A stretch of DNA of 64,000 bases from contig QFXI01000009.1 of assembly GCA_003402315.1 (NCBI GenBank), forward strand, positions 248,001 through 312,000, given 5' to 3'. Position 1 is the stretch's first letter. Each line of letters starts with the position of its first letter. This document shows, in pieces, positions 54,864-64,000 of the stretch. The notes below the pieces were generated by a model. That model worked only from the letters and a program-made list of their open reading frames with translations, did no database searches and was not told the DNA's origin. Source of the stretch: Candidatus Nitrotoga sp. LAW (lineage in GTDB: Bacteria > Pseudomonadota > Gammaproteobacteria > Burkholderiales > Gallionellaceae). The translations under genes and the position numbers were made by a program.

Positions 54864-55477
54864 AGAATGGGATAACCGAATATTTGCAGCAGCTCAGCCG
54901 TTTCGAACAGGGGTAAGCCCATTACACCTGAGTAGCTGCCGTCTATGTGTTGTATGAATGCCGCAGCGTAGCCTTGGATGGCATACGCACCTGCTTTGTC
55001 TAACGGTTCGCTGGTGAGAATGTAGCGCCGGATGCGCTCTTCATTAAGCGTAGCCATTGTCACTTTACTGACCGATAAACGTATTTCCGTACGTTCTTCG
55101 AAGGTAACTGCGACGGCACTCAGCACTTGATGTTGACGTCCAGACAGAACACGCAGCGTAGCCGCAGCCTGTTCACGGCCTTGCGGCTTGCCAATAATTT
55201 TGCCGTCCAGAATAACGCTGGTATCGGCAGCCAAAACCGGAAGCGGAGGTAAATTACGGAATTGCAAAAACCTCCATCCAGCATTCACTTTTTCCTGGCA
55301 AACCCTTTGCACATGGGCTTCCGGTGATTCATCTTTGTGCGGCGTTTCATCCACATCCATCATGCGGGACGTGTTGGAACGCAACAGCAACGTTTCAAAA
55401 TTAATCCCGATCTGCTTCAGCAACTCTCGGCGGCGCGGGCTTTGCGAGGAGAGATAAATGCGTGGGTGGGAAATCAT
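54860..55477 (-). CDS. Maf-type nucleotide pyrophosphatase
   Basis: The 205-residue protein belongs to the Maf family that hydrolyses non-canonical or pyrimidine nucleoside triphosphates. It starts with YLSSQSPRRRELLKQIG, has AADTSVILDGKIIGKP near residue 83 and DKAGAYAIQGYAAAFI near residue 159. The QG in AIQGYAA is typical of YhdE-type Maf. It overlaps rng by four bases. Confidence 0.9.
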   Translation of the reverse strand: MISHPRIYLSSQSPRRRELLKQIGINFETLLLRSNTSRMMDVDETPHKDESPEAHVQRVCQEKVNAGWRFLQFRNLPPLPVLAADTSVILDGKIIGKPQGREQAAATLRVLSGRQHQVLSAVAVTFEERTEIRLSVSKVTMATLNEERIRRYILTSEPLDKAGAYAIQGYAAAFIQHIDGSYSGVMGLPLFETAELLQIFGYPIL

Positions 55478-55509
55478 GGCTCTTTAAAATCCTATATTAG
55501 CGGGCCGCA

Positions 55510-55980
55510 TCATTCACGATGATAAGGGTGATTGTGCAACAAGCTGTAGGCGCGATACAACTGTTCCGCGAGCAAGACACGCACCAGGCCATGCGGCAGT
55601 GTCATCACCGACAACGCCAGCAGCAGCTGTGCACTGTTTTTTACGGACTCGTGCAAGCCATCCGCGCCCCCGATAATGAAGGCCACATCTTGTCCGCTGC
55701 CCATCCAATCTTGCATTTGTTGCGCCAACTGTTTGGTAGAAAAATGCGCGCCGCGCTCGTCCAACGCAATTCGCAGGGCATTCTTCGGCAGCGCAGTCAA
55801 TATACGCTGCGCTTCTGCCTCCATCATCTGCGCTACGCTCTTACCGGTGGTTCGCGGCTCCGGTTTTATCTCTATCAGTTCGATTTGGGCCTCGCGTGCC
55901 ATGCGCTTGGCATACCCGGTGAAACCGGCGGTAATCCAAGCTGGCATCTTGTGCCCAACCGCTACCAGCCACAGTTTCAT
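55510..55980 (-). CDS. rlmH: RlmH, 23S rRNA m3Psi1915 methyltransferase
   Basis: The 156-residue SPOUT methyltransferase acts on pseudouridine 1915 of 23S rRNA in the 70S ribosome. It shows [14 protein letters not shown] at the start, [25 protein letters not shown] (knot) and [17 protein letters not shown] near the C-terminus. Its ATG overlaps the rsfS stop by one base (TAATG). Confidence 0.95.
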   Translation of the reverse strand: MKLWLVAVGHKMPAWITAGFTGYAKRMAREAQIELIEIKPEPRTTGKSVAQMMEAEAQRILTALPKNALRIALDERGAHFSTKQLAQQMQDWMGSGQDVAFIIGGADGLHESVKNSAQLLLALSVMTLPHGLVRVLLAEQLYRAYSLLHNHPYHRE

Positions 55981-56336
55981 TATGGCTCGTTAGCCGCCTT
56001 AGGCGGCAAATGCCTTATGCTCCATAGTTCTTCCAATTGGTAGTAGGCGCGCACTGCGGGTTGCATGATATGCACGACCACCTCGCCAAGATCAACCAAC
56101 ACCCACTCCCCGCTTTCTTCGCCTTCTACGCTGAGTGCGGGTTCGCCACGCAGCTTGAGTTGCTTGGATACATGATCGGCCAACGCCCTGGTTTGACGCG
56201 GCGAATTGGCGCTGGCGATCACCATGCGCTCGAATAGCGGACTTTTTTTGCTGGTATCGAGTACGGTCACATCATTGGCCTTAATATCCTCCAATGCGGT
56301 TACTACAGCCAGGATTTTTTCTTCAATGGTTAGCAT
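55980..56336 (-). CDS. rsfS: RsfS, ribosome silencing factor
   Basis: The 118-residue protein binds ribosomal protein uL14 and blocks subunit joining when nutrients are low. It shows the [29 protein letters not shown] segment and [17 protein letters not shown] typical of the family. It sits between nadD and rlmH with 1-base gaps or overlaps, the usual order in proteobacteria. Confidence 0.95.
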   Translation of the reverse strand: MLTIEEKILAVVTALEDIKANDVTVLDTSKKSPLFERMVIASANSPRQTRALADHVSKQLKLRGEPALSVEGEESGEWVLVDLGEVVVHIMQPAVRAYYQLEELWSIRHLPPKAANEP

Positions 56337-56337
56337 G

Positions 56338-56994
56338 TTAGGTATATAGGTGATGTAATTGAATGTAATCGGCTACTACGTCTGGTAGCAGGTAATGTAT
56401 ATTTTTATTTTCGGCACAACGTTTACGGATATCAGTGGCGGAAATTTCCAGGGCAGGCATATCCGCCACCAGGATCGCCCCGGCAGGCGAATCACGCAGA
56501 ATACAGGGTGCCGGAACGAGGCGCGCCCTGTATTCATCGCGCAAAGCTTCATTCGCCCTATTTATGGTGTTGCCAAGTGGATGCCCAGCACGCTGCATGA
56601 CCACTATATGCGACAGCTCGAACAAACTCTTCCATTCATGCCAAGAGTGTAACAGCAGGAAGGCATCGCCGCCCATCAACAAGCACAGCGGCTGTTGCAT
56701 ACCCAACTCGGCACGTAGCGCAGCAAGTGTATCCACCGTATAACACGGATCGATGCGATAAACTTCGCGTTCATCCAGCACAAATGCCGCGTTGCCTTGT
56801 AATGCCAGACGGGCCATATCCAGACGCTGCACTGCGCTTGCATGCGGCGCATTGCGGTGCGGCGGCGTACCGCTGGGAATGAAGTGTACCGCAGCCAGAT
56901 TGCATTGCTCCAACGCTTCCTGTGCCAAGCGCAGATGGCCATTATGGACAGGATCGAACGTGCCGCCCAAGATACCAATGGGGGCTTGATTCAC
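56338..56994 (-). CDS. nadD: NadD, nicotinate-nucleotide adenylyltransferase
   Basis: The 218-residue enzyme makes deamido-NAD from nicotinate mononucleotide and ATP. GILGGTFDPVHNGHL at residues 7–21 holds the (H/T)xGH nucleotide-binding motif. LMGGDAFLLLHSWHEW and the ISATDIRKRC motif at the C-terminus match NadD. The start is GTG, 3 bases after the aceF stop, so it is translated with the aceEF mRNA. Confidence 0.95.
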   Translation of the reverse strand: MNQAPIGILGGTFDPVHNGHLRLAQEALEQCNLAAVHFIPSGTPPHRNAPHASAVQRLDMARLALQGNAAFVLDEREVYRIDPCYTVDTLAALRAELGMQQPLCLLMGGDAFLLLHSWHEWKSLFELSHIVVMQRAGHPLGNTINRANEALRDEYRARLVPAPCILRDSPAGAILVADMPALEISATDIRKRCAENKNIHYLLPDVVADYIQLHHLYT

Positions 56995-56997
56995 AGC

Positions 56998-58275
56998 TTA
57001 TAGCACCAACCGGCGGACATCCGACAACACTTTGCCAAGATAACTCGTGAACCGTACCGCCTCCGCACCATCAATTACGCGATGGTCATATGACAGCGAC
57101 AGGGGCAACATTAGCCGTGGCACGAACTCACCCTCTTTGAATATTGGCTTTATGCTCGCCTTGGACACACCTAGAATAGCCACTTCTGGCGCATTAATAA
57201 TCGGTGTAAATGCTGTCCCGCCGATGCCACCCAGACTGGAGATAGTGAAACAGCCACCTTGCATGGCGGTTGCGGGGAGCTTTTTCTCCCGTGCCTTGGC
57301 GCTAATCTCGCCCAACTCCTTGGCCAGCTGAACGATGCCCTTTTGGTCTACGTCACGTAACACGGGCACCATCAGGCCATCCGGCGTATCCACGGCCACG
57401 CCAATGTGAAAATATTTTTTCAGCACCAAATTTTCACCACTAGCATCCAATGAGGAATTGAAGTCCGGATATTGTTGCATAGCTGTCACCACAGCCTTGA
57501 GCAAGAAAGCCAGCGGAGTAATTTTTATTCCCTGCTTTGAGTATTCCTCGCCCAGCTCCTTGCGAAAAACTTCCATCTCGGTGATGTCAGCCTCATCGTG
57601 CTGGGTAATGTGCGGAATGGAGACCCAGTTGCGATGAAGATTGGCGCCTGAAAGCTTCTTGATGCGCGAGAGCGGCTTGGTTTCGATGACACCGTACCTG
57701 GAAAAATCCACTACCGGCATGGCTGATACTTGCAAACCGCCACCCGTGCCACTTTGTGGTTGTACAAGCGCAGCCTTAACGAAGCCCTGCACATCATTTT
57801 TGGTAATGCGTCCCTTTTCTCCACTGCCTTTTACGCGCGTAAGGTCAACCCCCAGTTCACGCGCAAAATGCCGAATGGACGGACTGGCATGCGCCTTGCC
57901 TGTAGGGCTGCTTTGAAAACCGGTTGGTGGCGCCACAATAGGCGTGGCAACAGGCGCTGTAACAGGCGTTGCGGCAGCTTCTTTTACCGGAGCCGGTGTT
58001 GTAGGGGGGGTAACTACAGCCGACGTTTCCGTTGCACTGGTTTCCATCGATAAAATCAGTGCGCCTTCCGATATTTTGTCGCCCACTTTAACGCTAACAT
58101 TCTTCACCACCCCATCAAATGGAGCGGGTACATCCATCGTAGCCTTGTCAGTTTCCAGGGTAAGCAGGGACTGCTCAGCCTTGACCGTATCACCCGCTTT
58201 TACCATTACTTCTATTACCGGCACATCTTTGGAATCACCGATGTCCGGCATCAGTACTTGTTTGATTTCTGCCAC
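56998..58275 (-). CDS. aceF: AceF, dihydrolipoamide acetyltransferase of pyruvate dehydrogenase
   Basis: The 425-residue E2 subunit transfers acetyl groups to CoA. One lipoyl domain is present, with the lipoylated lysine in ETDKATMDV near residue 44, followed by a Pro/Ala/Thr/Val-rich linker. An E1/E3-binding domain (ASPSIRHFARELGVDLTRVKG) near residue 130 and the catalytic domain with SYDHRVIDGAE near the C-terminus follow. The GTG start has AGGAG 6 bases upstream. It follows aceE by 17 bases. The lpd gene for E3 is not adjacent. Confidence 0.94.
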   Translation of the reverse strand: MAEIKQVLMPDIGDSKDVPVIEVMVKAGDTVKAEQSLLTLETDKATMDVPAPFDGVVKNVSVKVGDKISEGALILSMETSATETSAVVTPPTTPAPVKEAAATPVTAPVATPIVAPPTGFQSSPTGKAHASPSIRHFARELGVDLTRVKGSGEKGRITKNDVQGFVKAALVQPQSGTGGGLQVSAMPVVDFSRYGVIETKPLSRIKKLSGANLHRNWVSIPHITQHDEADITEMEVFRKELGEEYSKQGIKITPLAFLLKAVVTAMQQYPDFNSSLDASGENLVLKKYFHIGVAVDTPDGLMVPVLRDVDQKGIVQLAKELGEISAKAREKKLPATAMQGGCFTISSLGGIGGTAFTPIINAPEVAILGVSKASIKPIFKEGEFVPRLMLPLSLSYDHRVIDGAEAVRFTSYLGKVLSDVRRLVL

Positions 58276-58292
58276 GCGTGTCTCCTGCCCGC

Positions 58293-60953
58293 TCAGACCG
58301 TAGTTGGATTCGGTTTATCGGGATTGATATTGTACAGTTTGAGTGCCTTGCTGACTTCGCTCATGGCTACCGTGCCTTCGTCGGCCAGCGCTTTCAGCGC
58401 GGCGACTGCGATGTAGTAACGATCAACCTCGAAGAAATGGCGCAGCTTTTTACGCGTATCAGAGCGGCCAAAACCATCCGTGCCCAACACTTTGTAATTG
58501 CCGGGCAAAAAGGCACGAATCTGGTCAGCGTAGCTTTTAATGTAATCGGTTGCCGCAATGACAGGCCCCTTGCGCTTGCCCAGGCATTGCTCGGCGTAAC
58601 TTACGCGTGGTGTAGCTTCAGGGTGCAGCATGTTCCAGCGCTCACAATCCAGTCCATCCCGACGTAATTCATTGAAACTGGTTACGCTCCAGATGTCGGA
58701 AGATACGCCAAAATCCTTCGCCAATAATTCAGCTGCTGCGATGACTTCGCGCAGAATAGTCCCGCTGCCCAAAAGTTGCACCGTGGATGCCGTGGCGGAT
58801 TGAGCTTTACCTTCATTAAACAAATACATGCCCCTGATAATGCCGGTCTCCGCACCCTCCGGCATGGCCGGATGCGCGTAATTTTCATTCATCACAGTGA
58901 GGTAATAGAACACGTCCTCTTGTTCCTGATACATGCGGCGCATACCATCCTGAATAATCACCGCCAACTCGTAAGCAAAAGTTGGATCATAGGACACACA
59001 GTTAGGAATGGTCGCCGCCATCAAATGGCTGTGGCCGTCTTGATGCTGCAGGCCTTCGCCATTCAATGTAGTGCGCCCGGCCGTGCCCCCCAGCAGAAAG
59101 CCACGAGCACGCTGGTCGCCCGCCGCCCACATCAAATCACCGACACGCTGAAAGCCAAACATGGAATAGTAAATATAAAACGGCACCATCGCGGCACCAT
59201 GGTTGGCGTAGGCCGTAGATGCGGCAATCCACGATGACATCGCGCCCGCTTCATTAATGCCTTCCTGCAAAATCTGCCCGGCCTTGTCTTCCTTGTAGAA
59301 CATCAGCTGATCGGCATCCTGCGGCGTATACAACTGGCCAACTTGAGAAAAAATGCTAAGCTGGCGGAACAATCCTTCCATCCCGAAAGTGCGCGATTCG
59401 TCCGGCACGATAGGTACCACCAGCTTGCCAATATTCTTGTCTTTCACCAGAACGCCCAGCATACGCACGAAAGCCATCGTGGTGGAAATTTCGCGATCTT
59501 CGGTACCTTTAAGCAATACTTCGAAGGCATCCAGGCCTGGTATTTGCAACGACTCTGCCGCTATTTTACGACTGGGTAATGTGCCCATGACCTTGCTGCG
59601 CTCGCGCAGATAACTCATTTCCAAACTATCATCGGGTGGACGACAGAATGGCAATTTGTTGAGCTGATCATCGGTCACTGGAATATTGAAGCGATCACGG
59701 AATTTGCGCAATGCTTCACCGCCCACTTTCTTTTGCTGGTGGGTGATATTTTGGGCTTCACCGGCTTCACCCATGCCATAGCCCTTTATGGTTTTGGCTA
59801 GAATGACGGTGGGCTGTCCCTTATGGTTTGCTGCGGCCGCGTAAGCGGCAAAAACTTTATGCGGATCGTGGCCGCCACGATCAAGATGCCAGATTTCCTC
59901 GTCCGACATATCGGCGACCAGTTCCAGTAACTCAGGGTATTTGCCAAAAAAATGTTGGCGCACATAGGCGCCATTTTTGGATTTATACGTCTGATATTCA
60001 CCATCCACCACTTCTTCCATCCGCTTTAGCAAAAGCCCTGTCTTGTCCTTCGCGAACAAACGATCCCATTTCCCTCCCCACACCACCTTGATCACGTTCC
60101 AGCCCGCGCCACGGAATACACCTTCCAGCTCCTGGATGATCTTGCCATTGCCGCGGACAGGGCCATCCAATCGTTGCAAATTACAATTAATGACGAAAAT
60201 CAAGTTATCCAATTTCTCGCGCGCAGCCATCGAAATCGCCCCCAACGATTCCGGTTCATCCGTTTCACCATCACCGAGAAATGCCCATACCTTGCGTCTT
60301 TCGGTACTAACAATGCCCCGATACTCCAGATAGCGCATGAAACGCGCTTGGTAGATAGCCATCAGCGGACCCAACCCCATAGAAACAGTGGGGAATTGCC
60401 AGAAATCAGGCATCAGCCACGGATGTGGGTAAGAAGATAAGCCACCGCCATTTACTTCTTGGCGGAAATTGTACAATTGTTCTTCGCTGAGGCGCCCCTC
60501 AAGGAAAGCGCGCGCGTACATGCCAGGCGATGCATGTCCCTGGAAATAAACCAGGTCACCGCCGTGGTTCTCGGTCTTACCATGGAAAAAGTGGTTGAAA
60601 CCCACGTCATACAGCGTGGCCGCCGAAGCAAAGGTAGCGATGTGGCCGCCCAATTCAGACGACTCACGATTGGCGTTTAACACAATAACCATCGCGTTCC
60701 ATCGGGTCAGGGCACGAATGCGATGCTCGAGTTCATAATTGCCGACCGAGCGTTGTTCCTTGTCGAGCGGGATGGTATTCAAGTAAGGTGTGATTGTACT
60801 AATCGGCAGAGCGACACCAGCCAAGTGCGCCTTGCGGACCAGTTGGCCAATCAGGTAATGGGCGCGTTCCGCGCTTTCATGCTCCAACACCGAATCCAGC
60901 GCATCCAGCCACTCTTGTGTTTCCTGTGAATCGCTATCAGGTAAATCTGCCAT
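58293..60953 (-). CDS. aceE: AceE, pyruvate dehydrogenase E1 component
   Basis: The 886-residue homodimeric E1 uses thiamine diphosphate to decarboxylate pyruvate and acetylate the lipoyl group of AceF. The thiamine diphosphate motif is GDGETDEPES near residue 230 with the downstream NCNLQRLDGPVRGN. HQDGHSH lies in the C-terminal half. The length is typical. It is the first gene of aceE–aceF–nadD–rsfS–rlmH–maf–rng. Confidence 0.95.
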   Translation of the reverse strand: MADLPDSDSQETQEWLDALDSVLEHESAERAHYLIGQLVRKAHLAGVALPISTITPYLNTIPLDKEQRSVGNYELEHRIRALTRWNAMVIVLNANRESSELGGHIATFASAATLYDVGFNHFFHGKTENHGGDLVYFQGHASPGMYARAFLEGRLSEEQLYNFRQEVNGGGLSSYPHPWLMPDFWQFPTVSMGLGPLMAIYQARFMRYLEYRGIVSTERRKVWAFLGDGETDEPESLGAISMAAREKLDNLIFVINCNLQRLDGPVRGNGKIIQELEGVFRGAGWNVIKVVWGGKWDRLFAKDKTGLLLKRMEEVVDGEYQTYKSKNGAYVRQHFFGKYPELLELVADMSDEEIWHLDRGGHDPHKVFAAYAAAANHKGQPTVILAKTIKGYGMGEAGEAQNITHQQKKVGGEALRKFRDRFNIPVTDDQLNKLPFCRPPDDSLEMSYLRERSKVMGTLPSRKIAAESLQIPGLDAFEVLLKGTEDREISTTMAFVRMLGVLVKDKNIGKLVVPIVPDESRTFGMEGLFRQLSIFSQVGQLYTPQDADQLMFYKEDKAGQILQEGINEAGAMSSWIAASTAYANHGAAMVPFYIYYSMFGFQRVGDLMWAAGDQRARGFLLGGTAGRTTLNGEGLQHQDGHSHLMAATIPNCVSYDPTFAYELAVIIQDGMRRMYQEQEDVFYYLTVMNENYAHPAMPEGAETGIIRGMYLFNEGKAQSATASTVQLLGSGTILREVIAAAELLAKDFGVSSDIWSVTSFNELRRDGLDCERWNMLHPEATPRVSYAEQCLGKRKGPVIAATDYIKSYADQIRAFLPGNYKVLGTDGFGRSDTRKKLRHFFEVDRYYIAVAALKALADEGTVAMSEVSKALKLYNINPDKPNPTTV

Positions 60954-61033
60954 ATATCTACTCTCTAATCATTCGTTGTTGGTCTGTGCATTTACGCACC
61001 AGGCTGTTATTTTTGATGATGCACAAGCACGCG

Positions 61034-61678
61034 CTATCTGCCTATATGCATATCAGAAGCGCACTGTATCGTCTCGTTCTCCGTTACCACCCATTCCACT
61101 TTGTGGTCGGTGGCTTCCTGCGGTAACCCTTCGACTAGCTGGATAGCAAATGCCCCGGCAACCAGCGCAGGGTGGTAACCTTGGTTTGCATCCTTCATTC
61201 GCGCCAGCAACTTGTCATAAAACCCGCCGCCGTAACCTAGCCGCGCGCCATCACGCCCAAATGCTATTCCCGGCAACAAGATAAAATCCACCTCTTTCAA
61301 AGAATTTATTTTTGTACAACGTTCAACCAGCGGTTCGCGGATATTCCACTGGCCAGGTGCCAAATCATGCTGCAAGTTGGTCACACGGTACACATCCAAT
61401 TCTTTTGTCGCGCGGTTTACCTTCGGCAACAGCACGCACTTACCATCGCTCAAGGCCTGTTCCACCCATTTTTCGGTGGAGAGCTCCGCGCCGAAGCTCA
61501 TATAAGCTAGCACTGTATTGGCCGTGCGGTAAGTATTCAGGTTGGCGATACGCTCTGAGATGGCATGGCTCAAGCCTGCCCTCTCAGCCGCAGTCAATCG
61601 TTCGCGGCCTGCAATTATACGTTGTCTGATAGACTGTTTCATAACCTGTATTGTCATGGGCAGATTATCCTTATTCAT
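61034..61678 (-). CDS. 5-formyltetrahydrofolate cyclo-ligase
   Basis: The 214-residue enzyme (MTHFS) turns 5-formyl-THF into 5,10-methenyl-THF with ATP. It shows RQRIIAGRERLTAAER near the start, FGRDGARLGYGGGFYDKLLA near residue 160 and the ATP-binding GGGFYD motif. ATG at 61678 is chosen; ATGs 21 and 36 bases downstream are also possible. E. coli has 6S RNA upstream of its homologue, but I saw no 6S RNA here. Confidence 0.9.
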   Translation of the reverse strand: MNKDNLPMTIQVMKQSIRQRIIAGRERLTAAERAGLSHAISERIANLNTYRTANTVLAYMSFGAELSTEKWVEQALSDGKCVLLPKVNRATKELDVYRVTNLQHDLAPGQWNIREPLVERCTKINSLKEVDFILLPGIAFGRDGARLGYGGGFYDKLLARMKDANQGYHPALVAGAFAIQLVEGLPQEATDHKVEWVVTENETIQCASDMHIGR

Positions 61679-61928
61679 ATATTCAAATGGGCAGTTTCTG
61701 CCAAAATTTGGGCGAAAACTTCGCAGCAGTTGTTCAAGATTTTCTTGATAAACGCGACAAATATCGCCGCATACTGACTTGAATAATCTGTCAATGGATT
61801 CGGGCGAGCTATTGGTTGGAATACCGCCCGGAATAGCGGAACATCTCCCATGAAATCATGAAAGATAACTGCGAATTTGATGGATAAAGACGAATTCAAA
61901 TTTGCTCGCGCTTAATGCAATTTATCCA

Positions 61929-63437
61929 TTAACTCAAAAACAATTTGTATGCGGGATTATCACTCTCATCCCAGTAACGATAACCGAGATTATCCAGGAA
62001 AATTCGCAGCGGTTTCTTGTCATGATGCGGTACTTGCATGCCGATCAGCACACGGCCGTAGTCCGCACCGTGGTTGCGATAGTGGAACAAGCTGATATTC
62101 CAGCTATGGTTCATGCTATTAAGGAACATCATCAATGCGCCAGGACGTTCTGGGAATTCAAAACGAAACAGAATTTCGTCCTGCAAACCAGGCGCATGTC
62201 CCCCTACCAGATGACGTACATGCAGCTTGGCCATCTCGTTGTCGGTGAAATTCAGCGTGGACAGTTTGTGTTTTTCCAGCGTGGCAACAAGCTTGGCGGT
62301 TTCAGATTGATCTTTTACCTGAACTCCGACGAACACATGTGCCTCCTTGGAGTTCGCATAACGGTAGTTAAATTCAGTGATATTACGCTTGCCCAACAAA
62401 GAACAAAATTTGCGAAAACTGCCGGGCGTTTCCGGGATGCTCACTGCCAGAATAGCCTCACGTTTTTCGCCAAGCTCTGCCCGCTCCGCAATGAAACGCA
62501 AGCGGTCAAAATTCATGTTGGCACCGCTGGCAATTGCGACCAGCGTCTTGCCCTTTAGTTTTTCACGCTCCGCATACAACTTAGCGCCCGCAATAGCCAG
62601 CGCTCCAGCAGGCTCAAGATTGGTGCGGGTATCTTCAAATACATCCTTGATCGCTGCACAGATAGCGTCAGTATCCACTAATATAATTTCGTCCACCAAT
62701 TCGCGGCACAAACGGAGAGTTTCCTGCCCGACTTGTTTTACAGCCACACCATCGGCAAACAAACCGACATGCTCAAGCTTGACACGCCGACCGGCCTTAA
62801 TCGAGCGGCTCATGGCATCGGACTCTACGGGTTGCACGCCAATAACCTTGATTTCCGGGCGCACCGCTTTAACGTAAGCGGCAACACCTGAAATTAGGCC
62901 GCCGCCACCGATGGGCGCGAAAATTGCATGGATAGGCTGGCTATACTGCCGCAGTATCTCCATACCAATAGTTCCCTGTCCAGCAATTACGTCAACATCG
63001 TCATAAGGATGGACGAAGGTAAGCTTGAGTTTTTGCTCCAGCTCCAACGCATGCAGATAGGCATCAGAATAAGAATCGCCATACAATACTGTTTTTGCGC
63101 CACGGCTGGCAACCGCCTCCACCTTAATCTGCGGCGTGGTCACTGGCATAACGATGATAGCCTTGCAGCCCAGTTTCTGCGCCGACAACGCCACACCCTG
63201 CGCGTGATTACCAGCCGAGGCAGCGATGACACCACGCTTAAGCTGCGCCGTCGTCAACTTCGCCATCTTGTTATAGGCGCCGCGCAGCTTAAAAGAAAAT
63301 ACCGGCTGCATGTCTTCTCGTTTTAGCAAAACATTGTTGCCGATGCGCATAGACAAATTGGGTGCATCATCTAGCGGACTTTCAATAGCCACGTCATAAA
63401 CACGGGCGGTGAGAATACGATTTAAGTAACTTTGCAT
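61929..63437 (-). CDS. ilvA: IlvA, threonine ammonia-lyase (biosynthetic)
   Basis: The 502-residue PLP enzyme deaminates threonine to 2-oxobutanoate, starting isoleucine synthesis. The PLP lysine is in SFKLRGAYNKM near residue 50, the substrate loop is ASAGNHAQGVA, and GGGGLISGVA binds the phosphate. The C-terminal third holds two ACT-like regulatory domains, so it is feedback-inhibited by isoleucine. The length matches the biosynthetic type. Confidence 0.95.
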   Translation of the reverse strand: MQSYLNRILTARVYDVAIESPLDDAPNLSMRIGNNVLLKREDMQPVFSFKLRGAYNKMAKLTTAQLKRGVIAASAGNHAQGVALSAQKLGCKAIIVMPVTTPQIKVEAVASRGAKTVLYGDSYSDAYLHALELEQKLKLTFVHPYDDVDVIAGQGTIGMEILRQYSQPIHAIFAPIGGGGLISGVAAYVKAVRPEIKVIGVQPVESDAMSRSIKAGRRVKLEHVGLFADGVAVKQVGQETLRLCRELVDEIILVDTDAICAAIKDVFEDTRTNLEPAGALAIAGAKLYAEREKLKGKTLVAIASGANMNFDRLRFIAERAELGEKREAILAVSIPETPGSFRKFCSLLGKRNITEFNYRYANSKEAHVFVGVQVKDQSETAKLVATLEKHKLSTLNFTDNEMAKLHVRHLVGGHAPGLQDEILFRFEFPERPGALMMFLNSMNHSWNISLFHYRNHGADYGRVLIGMQVPHHDKKPLRIFLDNLGYRYWDESDNPAYKLFLS

Positions 63438-63780
63438 GATTGCCTAAAAATAATTTACGGACAGATTATGGCGCAAGACTAGCAGTAATTGTATGCAACC
63501 CAAAAGGATTTCCGTCATTCCTTACCAATTTTGGTCGTCATTCATATAGCTCTTGTTGCCACTTTGTCGCCCGCACGATGACTGACCTATCTCTGTCTCT
63601 TTACAATTTGTATTTAATTCAAACCTACTTTCTTCAAAACAGAAATCTTATATCGCTACTCACAGGTGTGTATGTGTTTATTCATTTATACTTCTTTCGC
63701 TTGGCCGGGTTAAGAGACGGCCATGCTAACGCAGTTCGACTCTCGAACAATCTTACAAAAAATGATAATAATGGAAACGC
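63438..63780. other. 343-base divergent intergenic region
   Basis: It lies between ilvA and the lipoprotein gene. A plus-strand frame spans it, but its composition looks like non-coding DNA. A hairpin-like GGCCG...CGGCC is near 63702–63722. No other signal was seen. Confidence 0.4.
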
Positions 63781-64000
63781 ATGATTTTAAAATTGCAAAA
63801 TAGTTGCCGTTTGCTTGTCCTCATCACCGCTGCCTTATTGCTGGCAGCTTGCACCACCACAGAACCTGCCAAAAACAGTAAGCACATCCCACAACAGAGT
63901 GATCGTAATTTACTCAGTCAACTTGGCAAATCAGATATTGATCGCTTAGCAGATGTAGAGATGCGTGAAAACACCCAAATTTTGCGTATGTTAATGACAA
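63781..64000 (+). CDS. Lipoprotein, N-terminal part
   Basis: The first 73 codons of a gene run off the right edge. The product has a lipoprotein signal: lysine and arginine, then a hydrophobic run (LLVLITAALLLAAC) with lipobox LAAC and cysteine 24 as the lipidation site. The mature part begins TTTEPAKNSK. I do not recognise the family. The ATG has GGAAACGC upstream. Confidence 0.75.
   Translation, partial: MILKLQNSCRLLVLITAALLLAACTTTEPAKNSKHIPQQSDRNLLSQLGKSDIDRLADVEMRENTQILRMLMT

Noticed and set aside
61679-61928. 6S RNA or zapA upstream of the formyl-THF cyclo-ligase gene
   Set aside because: In other proteobacteria these lie here, but I could not see a long 6S-type hairpin or a ZapA frame. 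A 74-codon frame is present without resemblance to known families.

Overview
The window looks like a chromosomal segment of a betaproteobacterium, most likely Nitrosomonadales and possibly Gallionellaceae. This rests on gene content and order (folK–deoxynucleoside kinase–panB, purM divergent from hda, surE–pcm–nlpD, rng–maf–rlmH–rsfS–nadD, pilC–pilD–coaE–zapD–yacG–Nudix/ThiE) and on a moderate GC content. No rRNA or tRNA gene was seen, so the placement is inference.

Layout. 1–4.8 kb (minus strand): pantothenate/folate genes, poly(A) polymerase, and an iron/cobalamin-type ABC ATPase plus permease without binding protein or receptor. 5–10.3 kb: a decaying module with a LytS-type kinase, its LytTR regulator (internal amber stop), an outer-membrane barrel protein, a LolA-like sorting protein (internal amber stop) and a 5'-truncated FtsX-type permease, with palindromic repeats between them. 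10.3–20.4 kb: HAD phosphatase and hda, then divergent purM–purN with two DUF3108 genes (the second with a TonB-like anchor), an RNA methyltransferase, MarC, a DegS-like protease and Nif3. 20.5–29.4 kb: spoT, hslR, rimO, a ZIP transporter, and the surE–pcm–nlpD–radical SAM operon. 29.9–36.5 kb: VIT transporter, a secreted decapeptide-repeat protein, a copper ATPase divergent from wrbA, hugZ-like and modE. 36.7–43.7 kb: rsmE, then a glycosylation cluster (SEC-C/TPR/SPINDLY transferase, coiled-coil methyltransferase, two-domain glycosyltransferase). 44–51.2 kb: pilC, pilD, coaE, zapD, yacG, a 180-bp MITE, a Nudix–ThiE fusion, a membrane cytochrome c and HupE. 51.3–53.4 kb: an accessory insert. 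53.4–63.4 kb: rng–maf–rlmH–rsfS–nadD–aceF–aceE, formyl-THF cyclo-ligase and ilvA. The last 220 bases start a lipoprotein gene.

The most notable observation is at 51,355–53,166. A gene for an OLD-like ATPase/Toprim nuclease starts 10 bases after a GTTAGCT core site and ends just before an element with the architecture of an integron attC site: a bulged GC-rich hairpin flanked by CGTT and AACG arms. It reads as a solitary integron gene cassette with no integrase in the window, next to a remnant of a REP-associated transposase. OLD-like proteins are often anti-phage, so this may be a cassette-borne defence gene.

Other points of interest are the MITE inserted exactly at the tail-to-tail overlap of yacG and the Nudix–ThiE gene with a 4-bp target duplication, two in-frame amber codons in one functional module, and the glycosylation genes beside type IV pilus genes. 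Most remaining genes are ordinary housekeeping genes on both strands.
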